DNA of 64,000 bases from Paenibacillus oralis (GCF_003863965.1 NZ_RRCN01000001.1:727923-791922); one strand, 5' to 3'; counted from the first letter of the stretch, positions 1-12,005 are shown. The notes: generated from the letters alone by a model not told the origin. Made by a program: numbers and translations.

Positions 1-536
1 GTATCCACTTCCAAGCGGGCATCATAAATCGTGCGAACATGACTCGGTTTGGTGGAATAACGCGAGGCGAAGGATGTATAATCATGCGTACCGACCAAAA
101 AGGCCAGCCCCAAGCGCATCGCCTCAATATCGAGCCGGCCGTAATGGTGCAACTGGTAGTTTCGCTGGAACACGTCGGGAAAACGATTCCCGTTGATCGT
201 ATAGCGATACGTTTTGCGTTTAGCCGACCGTCTGGAATGAAAGGATAGCGGAACCTCTCTGGCCGAAGTCACCCGGATATCGGAAGGAAGACGGCTGTTC
301 AGCGCCAGGCACCAGCGTTCCACCGGAATCTTCGCCGCCGTCGGGAAATTAAACGGCTGCTGCCGGGCATGTACGCCGGCATCGGTCCGCCCGGAGCCGT
401 GGATTTTCACCTGTTCTCCGGTAAGCCCGTAAATCGCCGCTTCCAGATGGTCCTGCACCGTGTTGCCGCCAGGCTGGGTTTGAAAACCGTAATAGTTCGT
501 GCCGTCGTAACTGACGGTCATCAGCAAATTACGCAT
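1..536 (-). CDS. truA: tRNA pseudouridine synthase A (3' end outside window)
   Basis: Converts uridines 38-40 in the anticodon stem of tRNAs to pseudouridine. The reverse strand reads MRNLLMTVSYDGTNYYGFQ at the start, then the catalytic-aspartate segment GSGRTDAGVHA near residue 58, both characteristic of TruA; about 178 codons are visible before the window ends, of a usual 245-260. The ATG at 534-536 follows a clear AGGAAGG ribosome binding site. In Bacillus truA comes after rplQ and three ECF-transporter genes; here the ECF genes are not between them, and a repeat element occupies the gap. Identification is firm; the missing C-terminus cannot be checked. Confidence 0.93.
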   Translation of the reverse strand, partial: MRNLLMTVSYDGTNYYGFQTQPGGNTVQDHLEAAIYGLTGEQVKIHGSGRTDAGVHARQQPFNFPTAAKIPVERWCLALNSRLPSDIRVTSAREVPLSFHSRRSAKRKTYRYTINGNRFPDVFQRNYQLHHYGRLDIEAMRLGLAFLVGTHDYTSFASRYSTKPSHVRTIYDARLEVD

Positions 537-571
537 CGGTTCCTTCCTTCCTGAGTCGTTGGGTGGTCTAC

Positions 572-733
572 ATATATTGAATTAATGTCGGGTCGGATAG
601 AGGCAGACGTGTGAAATGTTCTTACGATCGCTGTTGTTCGCGGATTTCTTTGATTCAGTAAATTCAAACATGGTAGAAATCCGCTCACAAAGGCGAACGC
701 TCCGCTTCTTCAGAATCATTTCACCCTCTTGCC
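572..733. repeat. MITE-like repeat, family 2, copy A
   Basis: This stretch between truA and rplQ is similar to 52047-52317. Shared blocks are CGTGTGAAATG, CTTACGATCGCTG, ATGGTAGAAATCCG, TCACAAAGGCGA, AATCATTTCAC and CTCTTGCCTA in the same order. GTGAAATG at 611-618 is inverted as CATTTCAC at 717-724, and GCGGATTTCT (640-649) is inverted as AGAAATCCGC further on, so the element could fold into a hairpin. It has no open reading frame. It is shorter than copy B, and its outer ends look degraded. The rest of the 537-776 gap shows nothing recognisable. Confidence 0.7.
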
Positions 734-776
734 TATTTTCCTCCCTGTCTCAAGCTCAGCTTATGTAGACTCACAG

Positions 777-826
777 AAAAAAACTCTCCGAAAGCTTAGC
801 CATAAGGCGAGCCGACAGAGAGTTTT
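777..826 (-). terminator. Terminator of the S10-spc-alpha cluster
   Basis: On the minus strand AACTCTC...GGAGAGTT forms a stem with a further hairpin inside it, followed by seven T residues. It lies 31 bp after the rplQ stop codon, so it closes the ribosomal protein cluster and separates it from truA. Confidence 0.75.
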
Positions 827-856
827 ACACGCTTTGTTTGGGGAGATCCCCGTAAA

Positions 857-1222
857 TTACGCCCGGTCTACCAGTTCCAGATAAACCATAGGAGCAGAGT
901 CGCCGCGGCGAGGTCCCAATTTCAAGATACGGGTATATCCGCCTGGACGCGCGGAATAACGAGTTGCCAGTTCATTGAACAGCTTTTGGATTGCATCCTG
1001 CTCCCCGTCGATCGATTCGCGGCGAACGTAAGCTGCCACTTGACGACGGGCGTGCAAATCTCCGCGTTTTGCCTTGGTGATCAGCTTTTCAGCGATCGAA
1101 CGAACTTCTTTCGCTTTCGCCTCCGTCGTTTGGATGCGCTCGTATAAGAACAGGTCCGTTACCAGGTCACGGAACAAAGCTTTACGTGCGCTGGAATCGC
1201 GGCCCAACTTTTGGTATGCCAT
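857..1222 (-). CDS. rplQ: 50S ribosomal protein L17
   Basis: Structural protein of the large subunit near the exit tunnel. The 121-residue product begins [20 protein letters not shown], the L17 signature, and has the usual bacterial length; the C-terminal half is the [15 protein letters not shown] segment. It is the last gene of the cluster, 38 bp after rpoA, with an AGGGAAAA-type ribosome binding site before the ATG. A terminator follows. Nothing is unusual in the protein. Confidence 0.98.
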   Translation of the reverse strand: MAYQKLGRDSSARKALFRDLVTDLFLYERIQTTEAKAKEVRSIAEKLITKAKRGDLHARRQVAAYVRRESIDGEQDAIQKLFNELATRYSARPGGYTRILKLGPRRGDSAPMVYLELVDRA

Positions 1223-1260
1223 GAGTTTTCCCTCCTTCGCTAAAACGATTCAAGTGGTCT

Positions 1261-2205
1261 TTATTCTTCAGTGCGTAATCCCAAACCAAGTTCCTCGAGC
1301 TTCTCTTGAACTTCCTCCAAAGATTTGCGGCCAAGGTTGCGCACCTTCATCATATCTTCTTCGGTTTTCGTCGTCAGCTCTTGTACCGTGTTAATCCCGG
1401 CACGTTTGAGGCAGTTATAGGAACGAACGGAGAGATCGAGCTCTTCAATCGTCATTTCAAGCACTTTTTCTTTCTTGTCTTCTTCCTTCTCAACCATGAT
1501 TTCAGCGTCCTTCGCTTCGTCCGTCAACCCGACGAACAGGAAGAGATGCTCGGTCAAAATTTTTGCGCCGAGGCTAACCGCTTCTTCAGGTTTGATGCTG
1601 CCATCGGTCCACACTTCAAGCGTCAGCTTGTCATAGTTGGTCACTTGGCCAACACGGGTGTTCTCCACCACATAATTGACGCGAGTAATCGGGGTATAGA
1701 TCGAATCGACGGGAATGACACCAATCGGCTGATCATCTCGTTTATTCCGATCTGCCTGAACATAACCACGACCGCGTCCCGCATAAATGCGCATGTGAAG
1801 TCTCGAACCCGGCTCCATCGTTGCGATATGCAGATCCGGATTCAAAATTTCCACGTCGCTGTCCGCACGGATATCCCCTGCCGTAATCAAGCCTTCGCCT
1901 TCCGCATCGATTTCGAGAATTTTCTCTTCATCGGAGTGGATTTTGAGCGAGAGAGCTTTCAGGTTCAGGATAATTTCCGTAACGTCTTCCATAACGCCCG
2001 GGATGGTCGAGAATTCATGCAGAACTCCATCGATTTGGACCGAGGTTACCGCAGCACCCGGCAAAGAAGATAGCAAAATCCGGCGAAGCGAGTTGCCCAG
2101 TGTGGTGCCATATCCACGCTCAAGTGGTTCTACTACAAATTTCCCATAGGTGCCTTCTTCGTTAACTTCTACGGTCTCAATTTTTGGCTTTTCGATTTCT
2201 ATCAC
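1261..2205 (-). CDS. rpoA: DNA-directed RNA polymerase subunit alpha
   Basis: Alpha subunit; the N-terminal domain (about residues 1-230) dimerises and holds beta and beta-prime, and the C-terminal domain (about 245-314) contacts UP elements and activators. Seen here: [20 protein letters not shown] near residue 30, [19 protein letters not shown] near 160, and the helix-hairpin-helix [14 protein letters not shown] near the end. The start chosen is GTG at 2205 (protein 314 aa, [14 protein letters not shown]) because AAGGAGGGG lies just before it; a longer reading frame upstream would put the Shine-Dalgarno inside the gene. It is co-transcribed with rpsK and rplQ. Confidence 0.98.
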   Translation of the reverse strand: MIEIEKPKIETVEVNEEGTYGKFVVEPLERGYGTTLGNSLRRILLSSLPGAAVTSVQIDGVLHEFSTIPGVMEDVTEIILNLKALSLKIHSDEEKILEIDAEGEGLITAGDIRADSDVEILNPDLHIATMEPGSRLHMRIYAGRGRGYVQADRNKRDDQPIGVIPVDSIYTPITRVNYVVENTRVGQVTNYDKLTLEVWTDGSIKPEEAVSLGAKILTEHLFLFVGLTDEAKDAEIMVEKEEDKKEKVLEMTIEELDLSVRSYNCLKRAGINTVQELTTKTEEDMMKVRNLGRKSLEEVQEKLEELGLGLRTEE

Positions 2206-2334
2206 GAAGTACCCCTCCTTCAAAACGTCGTTCCTTTGAAACTGCCTTGTTTGCTGAAGTCGATCATGTAGTATGCCTAAACAACCATTGTTACCAAGTG
2301 GCGCTGTTGTTATACCACATTCAGTACGGCTTCA

Positions 2335-2730
2335 TTAAACACGGCGGCGTTTTGGAGGACGGCAGCCGTTGTGAGGAATCGGAGTCACGTCTTTGATCAT
2401 GTTAACTTCAAGACCTGCCGCTTGCAATGAGCGAATAGCGGCTTCACGGCCGGCACCAGGACCTTTGACCATAACTTCAACAGTCTTCATGCCATGCTCC
2501 ATAGCCGCTTTCGCAGCCGATTCCGCAGCCATTTGCGCGGCAAACGGCGTCGATTTACGGGAGCCTTTGAAGCCGAGATTACCGGAGCTTGCCCAAGAGA
2601 TCGCGTTGCCGTGCGGGTCCGTAATGGTAACGATCGTATTGTTGAAGGTGGAGCGGATATGTGCCACACCAGATTCGATATTTTTCCGGTCACGACGTTT
2701 CGTGCGTACGACTTTTTTTGGTTTAGCCAT
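2335..2730 (-). CDS. rpsK: 30S ribosomal protein S11
   Basis: Platform protein of the small subunit that contacts 16S rRNA and the Shine-Dalgarno helix. The 131-residue product has [14 protein letters not shown] near residue 25 and ends [12 protein letters not shown], both typical of S11. It sits 19 bp after rpsM and 129 bp before rpoA, the normal alpha-operon order. The ATG is preceded by AAGGGGGG. The 2224-2334 spacer to rpoA holds nothing recognisable. Confidence 0.98.
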   Translation of the reverse strand: MAKPKKVVRTKRRDRKNIESGVAHIRSTFNNTIVTITDPHGNAISWASSGNLGFKGSRKSTPFAAQMAAESAAKAAMEHGMKTVEVMVKGPGAGREAAIRSLQAAGLEVNMIKDVTPIPHNGCRPPKRRRV

Positions 2731-2749
2731 TGTCTGTTATCCCCCCTTC

Positions 2750-3118
2750 TTATTTCTTCTTGTTCGCTACCGTACGACGAGGACCCTTGCGAGTACGGGC
2801 ATTCGTTTTCGTACGTTGTCCGCGAACCGGCAAGCCGCGACGGTGACGCACACCGCGGTAGCAGCCGATTTCGATCAAACGTTTAATATTTAAGGAAATT
2901 TCACGACGCAGGTCGCCTTCCACCTTGACCGTTTTGTCGATCGTTTCGCGTAGTTTGCTAACCTCATCTTCCGTCAAATCACGAACACGAGTGTCCGGAT
3001 TGATGCCTGTTTCTTTCAGGATTTTCTGAGAAGTCGTTTTACCGATTCCGAAAATGTAAGTTAAGGCGATCTCAACGCGTTTATCACGTGGCAAATCCAC
3101 ACCAGCAATACGTGCCAT
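2750..3118 (-). CDS. rpsM: 30S ribosomal protein S13
   Basis: Head protein of the small subunit, contacting P-site tRNA and L5. The 122-residue product begins [20 protein letters not shown] and ends in the basic tail [15 protein letters not shown]; the core [17 protein letters not shown] is the S13 signature. The ATG follows AGGGGGTGTAGCG. It lies between rpmJ and rpsK as in Bacillus. Confidence 0.98.
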   Translation of the reverse strand: MARIAGVDLPRDKRVEIALTYIFGIGKTTSQKILKETGINPDTRVRDLTEDEVSKLRETIDKTVKVEGDLRREISLNIKRLIEIGCYRGVRHRRGLPVRGQRTKTNARTRKGPRRTVANKKK

Positions 3119-3139
3119 TTTACGCTACACCCCCTTCTA

Positions 3140-3265
<126 letters not shown>

Positions 3266-3270
3266 CTAAA

Positions 3271-3370
3271 AGTTTTACGTAAGTAAAACTAACTTCGAAA
3301 GCACGAGCTTAGTTTTGCGAAGCAAAACTCTCTTCGTAAGGAAAAACTAAGTTTTACGGATGTAAAACTT
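3271..3370. repeat. Three successive short palindromes between infA and rpmJ
   Basis: AGTTTTACGTAAGTAAAACT (3271-3290), AGTTTTGCGAAGCAAAACT (3311-3329) and a third with arms AAGTTTTAC/GTAAAACTT (3349-3370) are near-perfect palindromes starting about 40 bp apart. They share the arm core AGTTTT-C / G-AAAACT. None has a T-tract on the minus strand, so they are not ordinary terminators. They lie inside the co-transcribed spc/alpha region. Confidence 0.85.
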
Positions 3371-3443
3371 TATCGTCAGCATTGGTTTGAAACAACTCAA
3401 CCTGCATATTGTACCACAAAACAGCGGCACATGCCAGAGCCAA

Positions 3444-3659
3444 CTATTTACGGTAAGTGATCCGGCCTTTTGTCAAATCATAAGGCGACAGTTGGACAAC
3501 CACCTTGTCTCCGGTCAAAATACGGATGAAGTGCATCCGCAGCTTCCCGGAAACATGAGCGAGAATTTGATGGCCATTTTCCAGCTCAACCTTGAATGTT
3601 GCATTCGGCAGCGGTTCAATAACCGTGCCTTCGACTTCAATGACATCTTCTTTAGCCAC
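3444..3659 (-). CDS. infA: Translation initiation factor IF-1
   Basis: Binds the ribosomal A site during initiation. The 71-residue OB-fold protein contains [20 protein letters not shown] and ends KGRITYRK, the family signature and length. The start codon is GTG at 3659 ([11 protein letters not shown]), preceded by AAAGGAGA. It follows the KOW-domain gene by 2 bp, the usual order map-KOW-infA-rpmJ of Bacillus relatives. Confidence 0.97.
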   Translation of the reverse strand: MAKEDVIEVEGTVIEPLPNATFKVELENGHQILAHVSGKLRMHFIRILTGDKVVVQLSPYDLTKGRITYRK

Positions 3660-3661
3660 AG

Positions 3662-3976
3662 TCAGTCTCCTTTCTCTTCAGCCTCGGAACTTTCGGATTT
3701 CAAATAGACAAGCACGGCGTGACGCAGCTTCGCATTTGTAACCCGGCCGCTCTCCTGCAAACTATGAACAACCTCGCTGCTGACCATGGGCAGTAACTCA
3801 AGATGCTGGACGTTTTTTCGCTTCGGCTGGTCAAACTTGCGTTTGTCCCCGTCCGCGATCTGAACGAACCTGTCGTCCACGATCTGAACGATCACGTTCA
3901 CCGTTCCGGCATCCCTGCCTTTTAGAACTTTCACCAATTGACCCGGCTGCGCTTCCGAACGTTGTTTCACATTCAT
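3662..3976 (-). CDS. KOW-domain RNA-binding protein (YbzG-like)
   Basis: A 104-residue protein with a KOW motif near the N-terminus ([14 protein letters not shown]), as in ribosomal L14e/L24-type RNA-binding proteins. Bacillus subtilis has a similar small gene, ybzG, at the same place between map and infA. The ATG at 3976 was preferred to the GTG one codon upstream because AGGTG lies before it. It lies 3 bp after map and 2 bp before infA, so it is translated as part of the operon. Its function is not established; RNA or ribosome binding is inferred from the domain and position. Confidence 0.85.
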   Translation of the reverse strand: MNVKQRSEAQPGQLVKVLKGRDAGTVNVIVQIVDDRFVQIADGDKRKFDQPKRKNVQHLELLPMVSSEVVHSLQESGRVTNAKLRHAVLVYLKSESSEAEEKGD

Positions 3977-3979
3977 CAC

Positions 3980-4732
3980 CTACGCGTCCAGCTTCGTGAA
4001 AATTTCCATACCGTCAGGCGTAACGGCCACCGTATGCTCAAAATGAGCGCACAACGAGCCGTCCACCGTAACGACCGTCCAATTGTCGTCCAGCGTTTTG
4101 ACATACCTTTTTCCCACGTTAACCATCGGTTCGATCGCCAGGACCATCCCGGGTTTGAGCCGCGGCCCCCGGTCAGGCATGCCGTAGTTCGGAATTTGCG
4201 GTTCTTCATGCAGCTTGGATCCAATGCCGTGTCCGACATATTCCCGAACGACGGAAAAACCTGCAGCTTCGATATGCTGCTGAATCGCATGCGAAATCGT
4301 GAACAAGCGGACATCCGGCTTCACGAGCGCAAGGCCCGCATACAGCGATCCTTCGGTCACTTCAAGCAACCGTTTCGCTTCCGCCGAAATTTCGCCCACC
4401 GGATAGGTCCACGCCGAGTCGCCGTGGTAGCCGCGATACTCCGCGCCGATATCCAGACTGATGATATCGCCTTCGTTCAATTTGCGTTTGCCGGGAAATC
4501 CGTGTACCAATTCTTCGTTGACCGAAGCGCAAATGCTGTAAGGAAAACCGTTGTAGCCCTTAAAGGACGGCACGGCGCCCTGACTGCGAATAAATCTGTC
4601 GGCGATCTGATCGAGTTCCCCCGTCGTAATTCCAGGCTCAATCGATTGCGCCATGAGCCTGTGCGTTTCCGCTACGATTCGCCCAGCTTCTCGCATAAAG
4701 CCCAGTTCCGTTTCGGATTTACAGATGATCAT
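3980..4732 (-). CDS. map: Methionine aminopeptidase, type I
   Basis: Removes the initiator methionine from nascent proteins. The 250-residue protein shows the metal ligands of the family: D in [16 protein letters not shown] (two Asp), H in [17 protein letters not shown] in AIEPMVN, and E in [11 protein letters not shown]. It lacks the N-terminal zinc-finger extension, as usual for bacterial type Ia enzymes. It starts 5 bp after adk and is followed closely by the KOW gene. Confidence 0.97.
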   Translation of the reverse strand: MIICKSETELGFMREAGRIVAETHRLMAQSIEPGITTGELDQIADRFIRSQGAVPSFKGYNGFPYSICASVNEELVHGFPGKRKLNEGDIISLDIGAEYRGYHGDSAWTYPVGEISAEAKRLLEVTEGSLYAGLALVKPDVRLFTISHAIQQHIEAAGFSVVREYVGHGIGSKLHEEPQIPNYGMPDRGPRLKPGMVLAIEPMVNVGKRYVKTLDDNWTVVTVDGSLCAHFEHTVAVTPDGMEIFTKLDA

Positions 4733-4737
4733 TACAC

Positions 4738-6775
<2,038 letters not shown>

Positions 6776-6776
<1 letters not shown>

Positions 6777-7216
6777 TAGATCACCTCGGTTTTACCGCCG
6801 GCAGCCTCGATTTTCTCTACCGCAGATTGGGAGAACTTGTTCGCTTTCACTGTCAACTTGACAGTTACTTCGCCGTTGCCGAGAATCTTGATGCCGCTCT
6901 TCGCGTCTTTCACGATCCCTTGTTCAAACAACAGTTCAGGAGTTACTTCCGTATCCGCCGCAAATTTGTTCAAATCTTGGATGTTGACAATCGCATACTC
7001 TTTCCGCGTCGGATTAATAAATCCGCGTTTCGGCAAGCGACGATACAACGGGTTTTGACCGCCTTCAAATCCCGGACGGACACCGCCGCCGGAACGAGCG
7101 TTTTGACCTTTGTGACCACGGGTAGACGTTTTACCCATACCGCTACCTGTACCGCGGCCAACGCGCTTGCGCTCGTGGCGGGATCCAGGAGCTGGAGAAA
7201 GCTCATGTAACTTCAT
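6776..7216 (-). CDS. rplO: 50S ribosomal protein L15
   Basis: Large-subunit assembly protein. The 146-residue product begins [20 protein letters not shown] and has the glycine/arginine-rich N-terminal arm [19 protein letters not shown] that threads into 23S rRNA. The C-terminal domain ends in AAGGKTEVI. It overlaps secY by one base and follows rpmD by 53 bp, with AAGGAGGTGC before the ATG. Confidence 0.98.
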
Positions 7217-7269
7217 CTTCGTTGCACCTCCTTATTTATTGTTGGCACTTATAAAATACTCAAAACCTG

Positions 7270-7455
7270 TTAGGCTTCGATTTCTTTAACTGAAACCAGG
7301 TGGCTTACTTGATTCACCATGCCGCGGATGGCCGGATTGTCATTGTGAACCACGGTTTGGTTGATTTTGCGAAGACCCAAGGTTTTCACGGTAGTACGTT
7401 GGTTCTCCGGACGACCGATCAAACTACGCACGAGGGTAATTTGCAGTTTAGCCAT
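7270..7455 (-). CDS. rpmD: 50S ribosomal protein L30
   Basis: A 61-residue large-subunit protein, [20 protein letters not shown], then [20 protein letters not shown]; both are L30 hallmarks and the length is normal. AAGGAGGGAATCTC precedes the ATG. It follows rpsE by 12 bp in the usual rpsE-rpmD-rplO order. Confidence 0.97.
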   Translation of the reverse strand: MAKLQITLVRSLIGRPENQRTTVKTLGLRKINQTVVHNDNPAIRGMVNQVSHLVSVKEIEA

Positions 7456-7467
7456 GAGATTCCCTCC

Positions 7468-7965
7468 TTAACCGAGAAGTTCTTCGACGGTTTTACCGCG
7501 TAATTTCGCAACATCCTCAGCGCGTTTCAGACGGGACAAGCCCTCCAAAGTCGCATTGACCATGTTGATGGAATTCGAAGAACCTAAAGATTTTGTCAAA
7601 ATGTCGCCCACGCCTGCCAGCTCAAGCACGGCGCGAACCGGACCGCCGGCGATAACCCCGGTACCTTCGGACGCCGGTTTCAGGAGCACACGGCCAGCAC
7701 CGAAATGTCCGGTTACCAGGTGAGGAATCGTCGTGCCTACGAGCGGAACGTGAATCAGGTTTTTCTTCGCATCGTCAATCCCTTTGCGAATGGCATCAGG
7801 GACTTCGCCCGCTTTACCGATGCCGGCGCCAACCCAACCTTTGCCATCGCCGACAACCACGAGCGCACTGAAGCTAAAACGACGTCCGCCTTTAACTACT
7901 TTAGCTACGCGGTTAATATTTACAACTCTTTCAGTCAGTTCTAAAGTGTTCGGATCTACACGCAA
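7468..7965 (-). CDS. rpsE: 30S ribosomal protein S5
   Basis: Small-subunit protein at the mRNA entry site, with a role in decoding accuracy. The 165-residue product has the S5 double-stranded RNA-binding domain ([20 protein letters not shown] near residue 15) and [14 protein letters not shown] near 40. The start is TTG at 7965, supported by AAGGAGGTTAACGAC directly upstream; no ATG is available in frame nearby. Known spectinomycin-site residues in the KVVKGGRR loop look unaltered. Confidence 0.97.
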   Translation of the reverse strand: MRVDPNTLELTERVVNINRVAKVVKGGRRFSFSALVVVGDGKGWVGAGIGKAGEVPDAIRKGIDDAKKNLIHVPLVGTTIPHLVTGHFGAGRVLLKPASEGTGVIAGGPVRAVLELAGVGDILTKSLGSSNSINMVNATLEGLSRLKRAEDVAKLRGKTVEELLG

Positions 7966-7992
7966 GTCGTTAACCTCCTTTTAGTGAATATT

Positions 7993-8361
7993 TTAGAATT
8001 CCAGGCCTGCTTCGCGGGCTGCGTCAGCCAGCGCCTGAATCCGTCCATGGTACAGGTATCCCCCACGGTCAAACACAATGCTCTTGTAGCCTTTATCTAC
8101 AGCGCGTTTTGCGATCAGTTCGCCAACTTTACGGGCGGATTCGACGTTGCCGCCGTTGCCGATCGAACCGCTCAGCTCTTTGTCCACAGTCGAAGCGCTG
8201 GCCAGCGTTACGCCTGCCACATCGTCGATCAGTTGGGCATAGATATGCTTGGAAGAACGGTATACGTTCAGTCTTGGACGTTCAGCCGTACCTTGAACTT
8301 TCGTCCGCACGCGCAGATGTCTTTTCAGACGAGCTTTGTTCTTATCGCCTTTTGTAATCAT
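7993..8361 (-). CDS. rplR: 50S ribosomal protein L18
   Basis: Binds 5S rRNA in the central protuberance. The 122-residue product has [19 protein letters not shown] near residue 11, [16 protein letters not shown] near 33 and ends [13 protein letters not shown], all typical. It lies between rplF and rpsE with 27 bp to the next gene. Confidence 0.98.
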   Translation of the reverse strand: MITKGDKNKARLKRHLRVRTKVQGTAERPRLNVYRSSKHIYAQLIDDVAGVTLASASTVDKELSGSIGNGGNVESARKVGELIAKRAVDKGYKSIVFDRGGYLYHGRIQALADAAREAGLEF

Positions 8362-8444
8362 GACTTTCCTTTCACTCCCTTCGGTTTACCGTTACAGGCA
8401 TTTCATTTCAAGACGCCAGAAGGACGGGGCCGCTAAGCAGAAAC

Positions 8445-8987
8445 TTATTTCTTCTTACCGGCTTTACCTTCCTTACGAATGATGCGTTCACCTTCATACT
8501 TGATCCCTTTGCCTTTGTAAGGCTCAGGCTCGCGGACGGAGCGGATTTTAGCGGCGTATTCGCCTACGCGCTCCTTATTGATCCCTTTAACGATGATCTT
8601 CGTATTCGAAGGTACTTCAAATTCGATGCCCTCTTCCGGAGTGATTTCAACCGGGTGAGAGTAACCTACGTTCAGAACGAGTTTTTTGCCGGACAAGCTT
8701 GCGCGGTATCCGACGCCGACCAGTTCAAGCGACTTCGAGAAGCCTTCCGTTACCCCGCTGACCATGTTGTTCACTACCGAACGGGTCGTGCCGTGCAGAG
8801 AACGATGTAATTTATTATCAGAAGGACGTTCAATGGTAATCACGTTGTCTTGAACCGTTACCTTGATGTCCTTATGCAGCTCACGAGACAAAGAACCTTT
8901 CGGTCCTTTTACCGTAATCACGGTGTTGTCGAGTGTGACGTTCACACCACTTGGTACTGTAATTGGTTTGCGACCAATACGAGACAT
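8445..8987 (-). CDS. rplF: 50S ribosomal protein L6
   Basis: Large-subunit protein near the factor-binding stalk base. The 180-residue product starts [20 protein letters not shown] and ends with [20 protein letters not shown] plus a lysine-rich tail, both L6 signatures. GGAGGTGCAAC precedes the ATG. Position rpsH-rplF-rplR is standard. Confidence 0.98.
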   Translation of the reverse strand: MSRIGRKPITVPSGVNVTLDNTVITVKGPKGSLSRELHKDIKVTVQDNVITIERPSDNKLHRSLHGTTRSVVNNMVSGVTEGFSKSLELVGVGYRASLSGKKLVLNVGYSHPVEITPEEGIEFEVPSNTKIIVKGINKERVGEYAAKIRSVREPEPYKGKGIKYEGERIIRKEGKAGKKK

Positions 8988-9018
8988 GTAGTTGCACCTC
9001 CTTGTTATAAGACGTTAA

Positions 9019-9417
9019 TTACCAAACGTAGCAAACAACTTCGCCGCCGGCTTTGGACTGACGAGCTTCCTTGTCGGTCATGACTCCTTTGGATGTGGAG
9101 ATGATCGCAATACCCAAACCGCCGAGGACACGAGGAACTTCGTTGCTTTTCGTGTACACGCGAAGGCCTGGCTTACTGATTCTCTTCAAACCGGAGATAA
9201 CCCGTTCGTTGTTAGGGCCGTATTTCAGGAAAATACGGATGATCCCTTGCTTGTTATCATCGATATATTCTGCATCGCGGATGAAACCTTCACGCTTCAG
9301 GATTTCAGCGATTTGTTTCTTGATCGTCGAAGCAGGCAGTTCTACCGTTTCGTGACGCACTGTGTTCGCGTTGCGAATACGTGTAAGCATATCTGCAATT
9401 GGATCTGACATAGTCAT
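9019..9417 (-). CDS. rpsH: 30S ribosomal protein S8
   Basis: Primary 16S rRNA-binding protein and, in E. coli, the translational repressor of the spc operon. The 132-residue product starts [20 protein letters not shown] and contains [18 protein letters not shown] and [18 protein letters not shown]. The first ATG (9417) has GGAGG nine bases upstream and was preferred to the second ATG two codons later. Confidence 0.98.
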   Translation of the reverse strand: MTMSDPIADMLTRIRNANTVRHETVELPASTIKKQIAEILKREGFIRDAEYIDDNKQGIIRIFLKYGPNNERVISGLKRISKPGLRVYTKSNEVPRVLGGLGIAIISTSKGVMTDKEARQSKAGGEVVCYVW

Positions 9418-9448
9418 ACGTGTAAACCTCCTTCCCGTTGTTGATAAA

Positions 9449-9634
9449 TTACCAGCTTGCTTTTTTCACGCCAGGAATCTGGCCTTTATAAGCTAATTCA
9501 CGGAAACAAATTCTGCAAATTTTGAATTTTTGCAATACCGAGTGTGGACGACCACAACGTTCACAGCGGGTGTACGCCCGCACTTTGAATTTCGGTGCAC
9601 GTTGTTGTTTAACTTTCATCGAAGTTTTTGCCAC
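9449..9634 (-). CDS. rpsN: 30S ribosomal protein S14, zinc-binding type (S14Z)
   Basis: A 61-residue short S14 with the zinc site [20 protein letters not shown], so this is the zinc-binding paralogue located in the spc operon. The start is GTG at 9634 ([16 protein letters not shown]), with GGAGGTGTC upstream. A zinc-free S14 would be expected elsewhere in the genome for zinc starvation, by analogy with Bacillus; it is not in this window. Confidence 0.97.
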   Translation of the reverse strand: MAKTSMKVKQQRAPKFKVRAYTRCERCGRPHSVLQKFKICRICFRELAYKGQIPGVKKASW

Positions 9635-9679
9635 TTTAGCCTGACACCTCCCAGATAGTTTCGGAGAATAACGACTTGG

Positions 9680-10222
9680 TTACTTTGCAAAAGGCATGCC
9701 CAGCTGCGTCAACAGCTCACGAGCTTCTTCGTCGGTTTTTGCCGTCGTCACGATAACGATATCCATACCGCGCACTTTGTCGACTTGGTCGTATACGATC
9801 TCAGGGAAGATCAATTGTTCCTTGAGGCCAAGCGTATAGTTGCCGCGTCCGTCGAAAGCTTTCGTCGATACGCCGTGGAAGTCGCGCACGCGAGGAAGCG
9901 CAATGTTAAACAATTTGTCGAGGAAGTAGTACATGCGGTCGCCGCGAAGCGTTACTTTCACACCGATCGGCATGTTCTCACGAAGTTTGAAACCGGCGAT
10001 CGATTTCTTCGCACGCGTGATAACCGGCTTTTGGCCAGCGATCAGCTGCATGTCGTTCACTGCGGAATCGAGCACCTTCGAGTTGGCTACGGCTTCGCCG
10101 ACACCCATATTGATAACGACTTTCTCGATTTTAGGCACTTGCATTACGGTTGTATAGTTGAATTTTTGAACCAAAGCAGGCGTCACTTCGCTCAAAAAAC
10201 GTTCTTTTAATCTTGCTGCCAT
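9680..10222 (-). CDS. rplE: 50S ribosomal protein L5
   Basis: Carries 5S rRNA and forms a bridge to S13 and P-site tRNA. The 180-residue product has [16 protein letters not shown] sequence ([19 protein letters not shown] near residue 34), then [20 protein letters not shown] near 67. AGGAGGTCC lies before the ATG. It is between rplX and rpsN. Confidence 0.98.
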   Translation of the reverse strand: MAARLKERFLSEVTPALVQKFNYTTVMQVPKIEKVVINMGVGEAVANSKVLDSAVNDMQLIAGQKPVITRAKKSIAGFKLRENMPIGVKVTLRGDRMYYFLDKLFNIALPRVRDFHGVSTKAFDGRGNYTLGLKEQLIFPEIVYDQVDKVRGMDIVIVTTAKTDEEARELLTQLGMPFAK

Positions 10223-10254
10223 GAATCATGGACCTCCTTTCTTACATTCCTGGA

Positions 10255-10608
10255 TTAGTCGATTACTTCTCCGGATCTCTTAGCTACGCGAACCTTTTTG
10301 CCGTTGTCCAATACTTTGTAACCGATACGGGTTACTTTTCCGCTCTTCGGATCAACATGCATAACGTTCGAAACGTGAATCGGAGCTTCTTTCTCGATGA
10401 TGCCGCCTTGCGGATTCAGCTGGTTAGGCTTTTGGTGTTTCTTGATCATGTTCACACCTTCCACAAGCACGCGGTTCTCACGAGGATAAGCGGCGATGAC
10501 GCGGCCTTTCTTCCCTTTGTCTTTACCGGAGATTACGATGACCGTGTCGTCTTTCTTAACGTGAAGCTTATTGTTATGAGATTCAAGGATCTTTTTCAGT
10601 CTAGGCAC
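10255..10608 (-). CDS. rplX: 50S ribosomal protein L24
   Basis: Assembly initiator protein of the large subunit. The 117-residue product has the KOW motif [20 protein letters not shown] near residue 18 and [14 protein letters not shown] near 50. Start is GTG at 10608 ([13 protein letters not shown]), with GGAGGTGTAAACCAA upstream. It is slightly longer than the 103 residues of the Bacillus subtilis protein at its N-terminus. Confidence 0.96.
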   Translation of the reverse strand: MPRLKKILESHNNKLHVKKDDTVIVISGKDKGKKGRVIAAYPRENRVLVEGVNMIKKHQKPNQLNPQGGIIEKEAPIHVSNVMHVDPKSGKVTRIGYKVLDNGKKVRVAKRSGEVID

Positions 10609-10660
10609 TTGGTTTACACCTCCTGTTAAATCGGGGTCCCCGTTCGCTTTTGGGGTGTTC

Positions 10661-11029
10661 TTAGATAACTTCCGGAGCCAAGGAAACGATCTTCATGAAG
10701 TCCTTGTCGCGAAGTTCACGAGCAACCGGTCCGAAGATACGCGTTCCGCGCGGGCTCTTGTCTTCTTTAACAACAACCGCTGCGTTTTCGTCGAATGCGA
10801 TGTAGGAACCGTCTTTACGGCGAACCGCACGTTTCGTGCGAACGACAACCGCTCTGACTACGTCCCCTTTTTTGACAACGCCGCCTGGTGTTGCTTGTTT
10901 GACGGAACAAACGATCAAATCTCCGATTTGTGCCGTACGACGACCGGTACCGCCCAGAACGCGAATGCACATCAATTCCTTCGCGCCGGAGTTGTCGGCA
11001 ACCTGCAAACGTGTAAATGGTTGAATCAT
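10661..11029 (-). CDS. rplN: 50S ribosomal protein L14
   Basis: Forms bridge B8 with 16S rRNA. The 122-residue product starts [20 protein letters not shown] and contains [18 protein letters not shown], both diagnostic. AAAGGAGGAAATATCG precedes the ATG. It follows rpsQ by 37 bp. Confidence 0.98.
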   Translation of the reverse strand: MIQPFTRLQVADNSGAKELMCIRVLGGTGRRTAQIGDLIVCSVKQATPGGVVKKGDVVRAVVVRTKRAVRRKDGSYIAFDENAAVVVKEDKSPRGTRIFGPVARELRDKDFMKIVSLAPEVI

Positions 11030-11066
11030 CGATATTTCCTCCTTTCAGCCTGTAGCCTTAACGCTA

Positions 11067-11330
11067 TCAGATAATAACCGCTTCTTCTACGACTTCAACG
11101 AGTCTCCAGCGTTTGTCTTTGGACAGCGGGCGAGTTTCGGCGATTTTTACGATATCTCCGATTTTCGCGGTATTGTTCTCATCATGCGCTTTAAATTTTT
11201 TCGTGTATTTAATGCGCTTGTGGTACAGATCATGCTTCTTGTAGGTTTCTACAGCAACAACGATCGTTTTGTCCATCTTGTCGCTGACGACTTTACCAAT
11301 TTGCACTTTACGGCTGTTACGTTCGCTCAT
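11067..11330 (-). CDS. rpsQ: 30S ribosomal protein S17
   Basis: OB-fold small-subunit protein needed for early assembly. The 87-residue product has [20 protein letters not shown] near residue 12 and [20 protein letters not shown] near 58, both S17 signatures. AAGGAGGCTAACC precedes the ATG. It follows rpmC. Confidence 0.97.
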   Translation of the reverse strand: MSERNSRKVQIGKVVSDKMDKTIVVAVETYKKHDLYHKRIKYTKKFKAHDENNTAKIGDIVKIAETRPLSKDKRWRLVEVVEEAVII

Positions 11331-11380
11331 GGTTAGCCTCCTTCCTGGACTTGGCGTTTCATTTAACGCTTAGGCGCTTC

Positions 11381-11581
11381 TTAACTGATGATCCCGAGTT
11401 CTCTTTCACGTAATACGGTTTTAGCACGAGCTATTTCCTTGCGCACGTCACGGATCCGAGTCGGGTTATCGAGTTGGCCGGTAGCCAACTGAAAACGGAG
11501 GTTAAAGAGTTCTTCTTTAAACCCGGCGATTTTTTGTTCGATTTCTGCAGTGGTTAAGTTGCGAAGTTCATTAGCTTTCAT
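11381..11581 (-). CDS. rpmC: 50S ribosomal protein L29
   Basis: A 66-residue helical-hairpin protein at the tunnel exit. It reads [20 protein letters not shown], then [15 protein letters not shown]. The ATG at 11581 lies inside the end of rplP (11-base overlap) and uses GGTGGTGAAG within rplP as ribosome binding site, so it is translationally coupled. A longer in-frame extension upstream was rejected because it reads through rplP. Confidence 0.97.
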   Translation of the reverse strand: MKANELRNLTTAEIEQKIAGFKEELFNLRFQLATGQLDNPTRIRDVRKEIARAKTVLRERELGIIS

Positions 11582-12005
11582 TTGCTTCACCACCCAATTC
11601 TTCACGTTTCACAAACTTCGTTTTGATCGGCAGTTTGTGGGCGGCAAGACGCATAGCTTCGCGTGCGATTTCCTCCGATACACCGGCAAGCTCAAACATG
11701 ATTTTGCCCGGTTTCACAACTGCGACCCATTTTTCTACGTTACCTTTACCGCTACCCATCCGGACTTCAAGAGGCTTTTGAGTAATCGGCTTGTCAGGGA
11801 AAATTTTAATCCATACTTTACCGCCCCGTTTGATGTAACGCGTCATTGCAATACGCGCAGCTTCGATTTGGCGGTTGGTGATCCAAGTCGGCTCAAGAGC
11901 CTGCAGGCCGTATTCACCGAAGTTCAGCTCGGTGCCGCCTTTGGCTTGGCCTCTCATATTACCGCGTTGTTGCTTGCGGTGTTTTACGCGTTTTGGTACC
12001 AACAT
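11571..12005 (-). CDS. rplP: 50S ribosomal protein L16
   Basis: Large-subunit protein close to the A-site tRNA. The 144-residue product starts [20 protein letters not shown] and has [20 protein letters not shown] near residue 82. Arg residue of the [23 protein letters not shown] region is intact. It starts 2 bp after rpsC and overlaps rpmC by 11 bases. Confidence 0.98.
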   Translation of the reverse strand: MLVPKRVKHRKQQRGNMRGQAKGGTELNFGEYGLQALEPTWITNRQIEAARIAMTRYIKRGGKVWIKIFPDKPITQKPLEVRMGSGKGNVEKWVAVVKPGKIMFELAGVSEEIAREAMRLAAHKLPIKTKFVKREELGGEANES

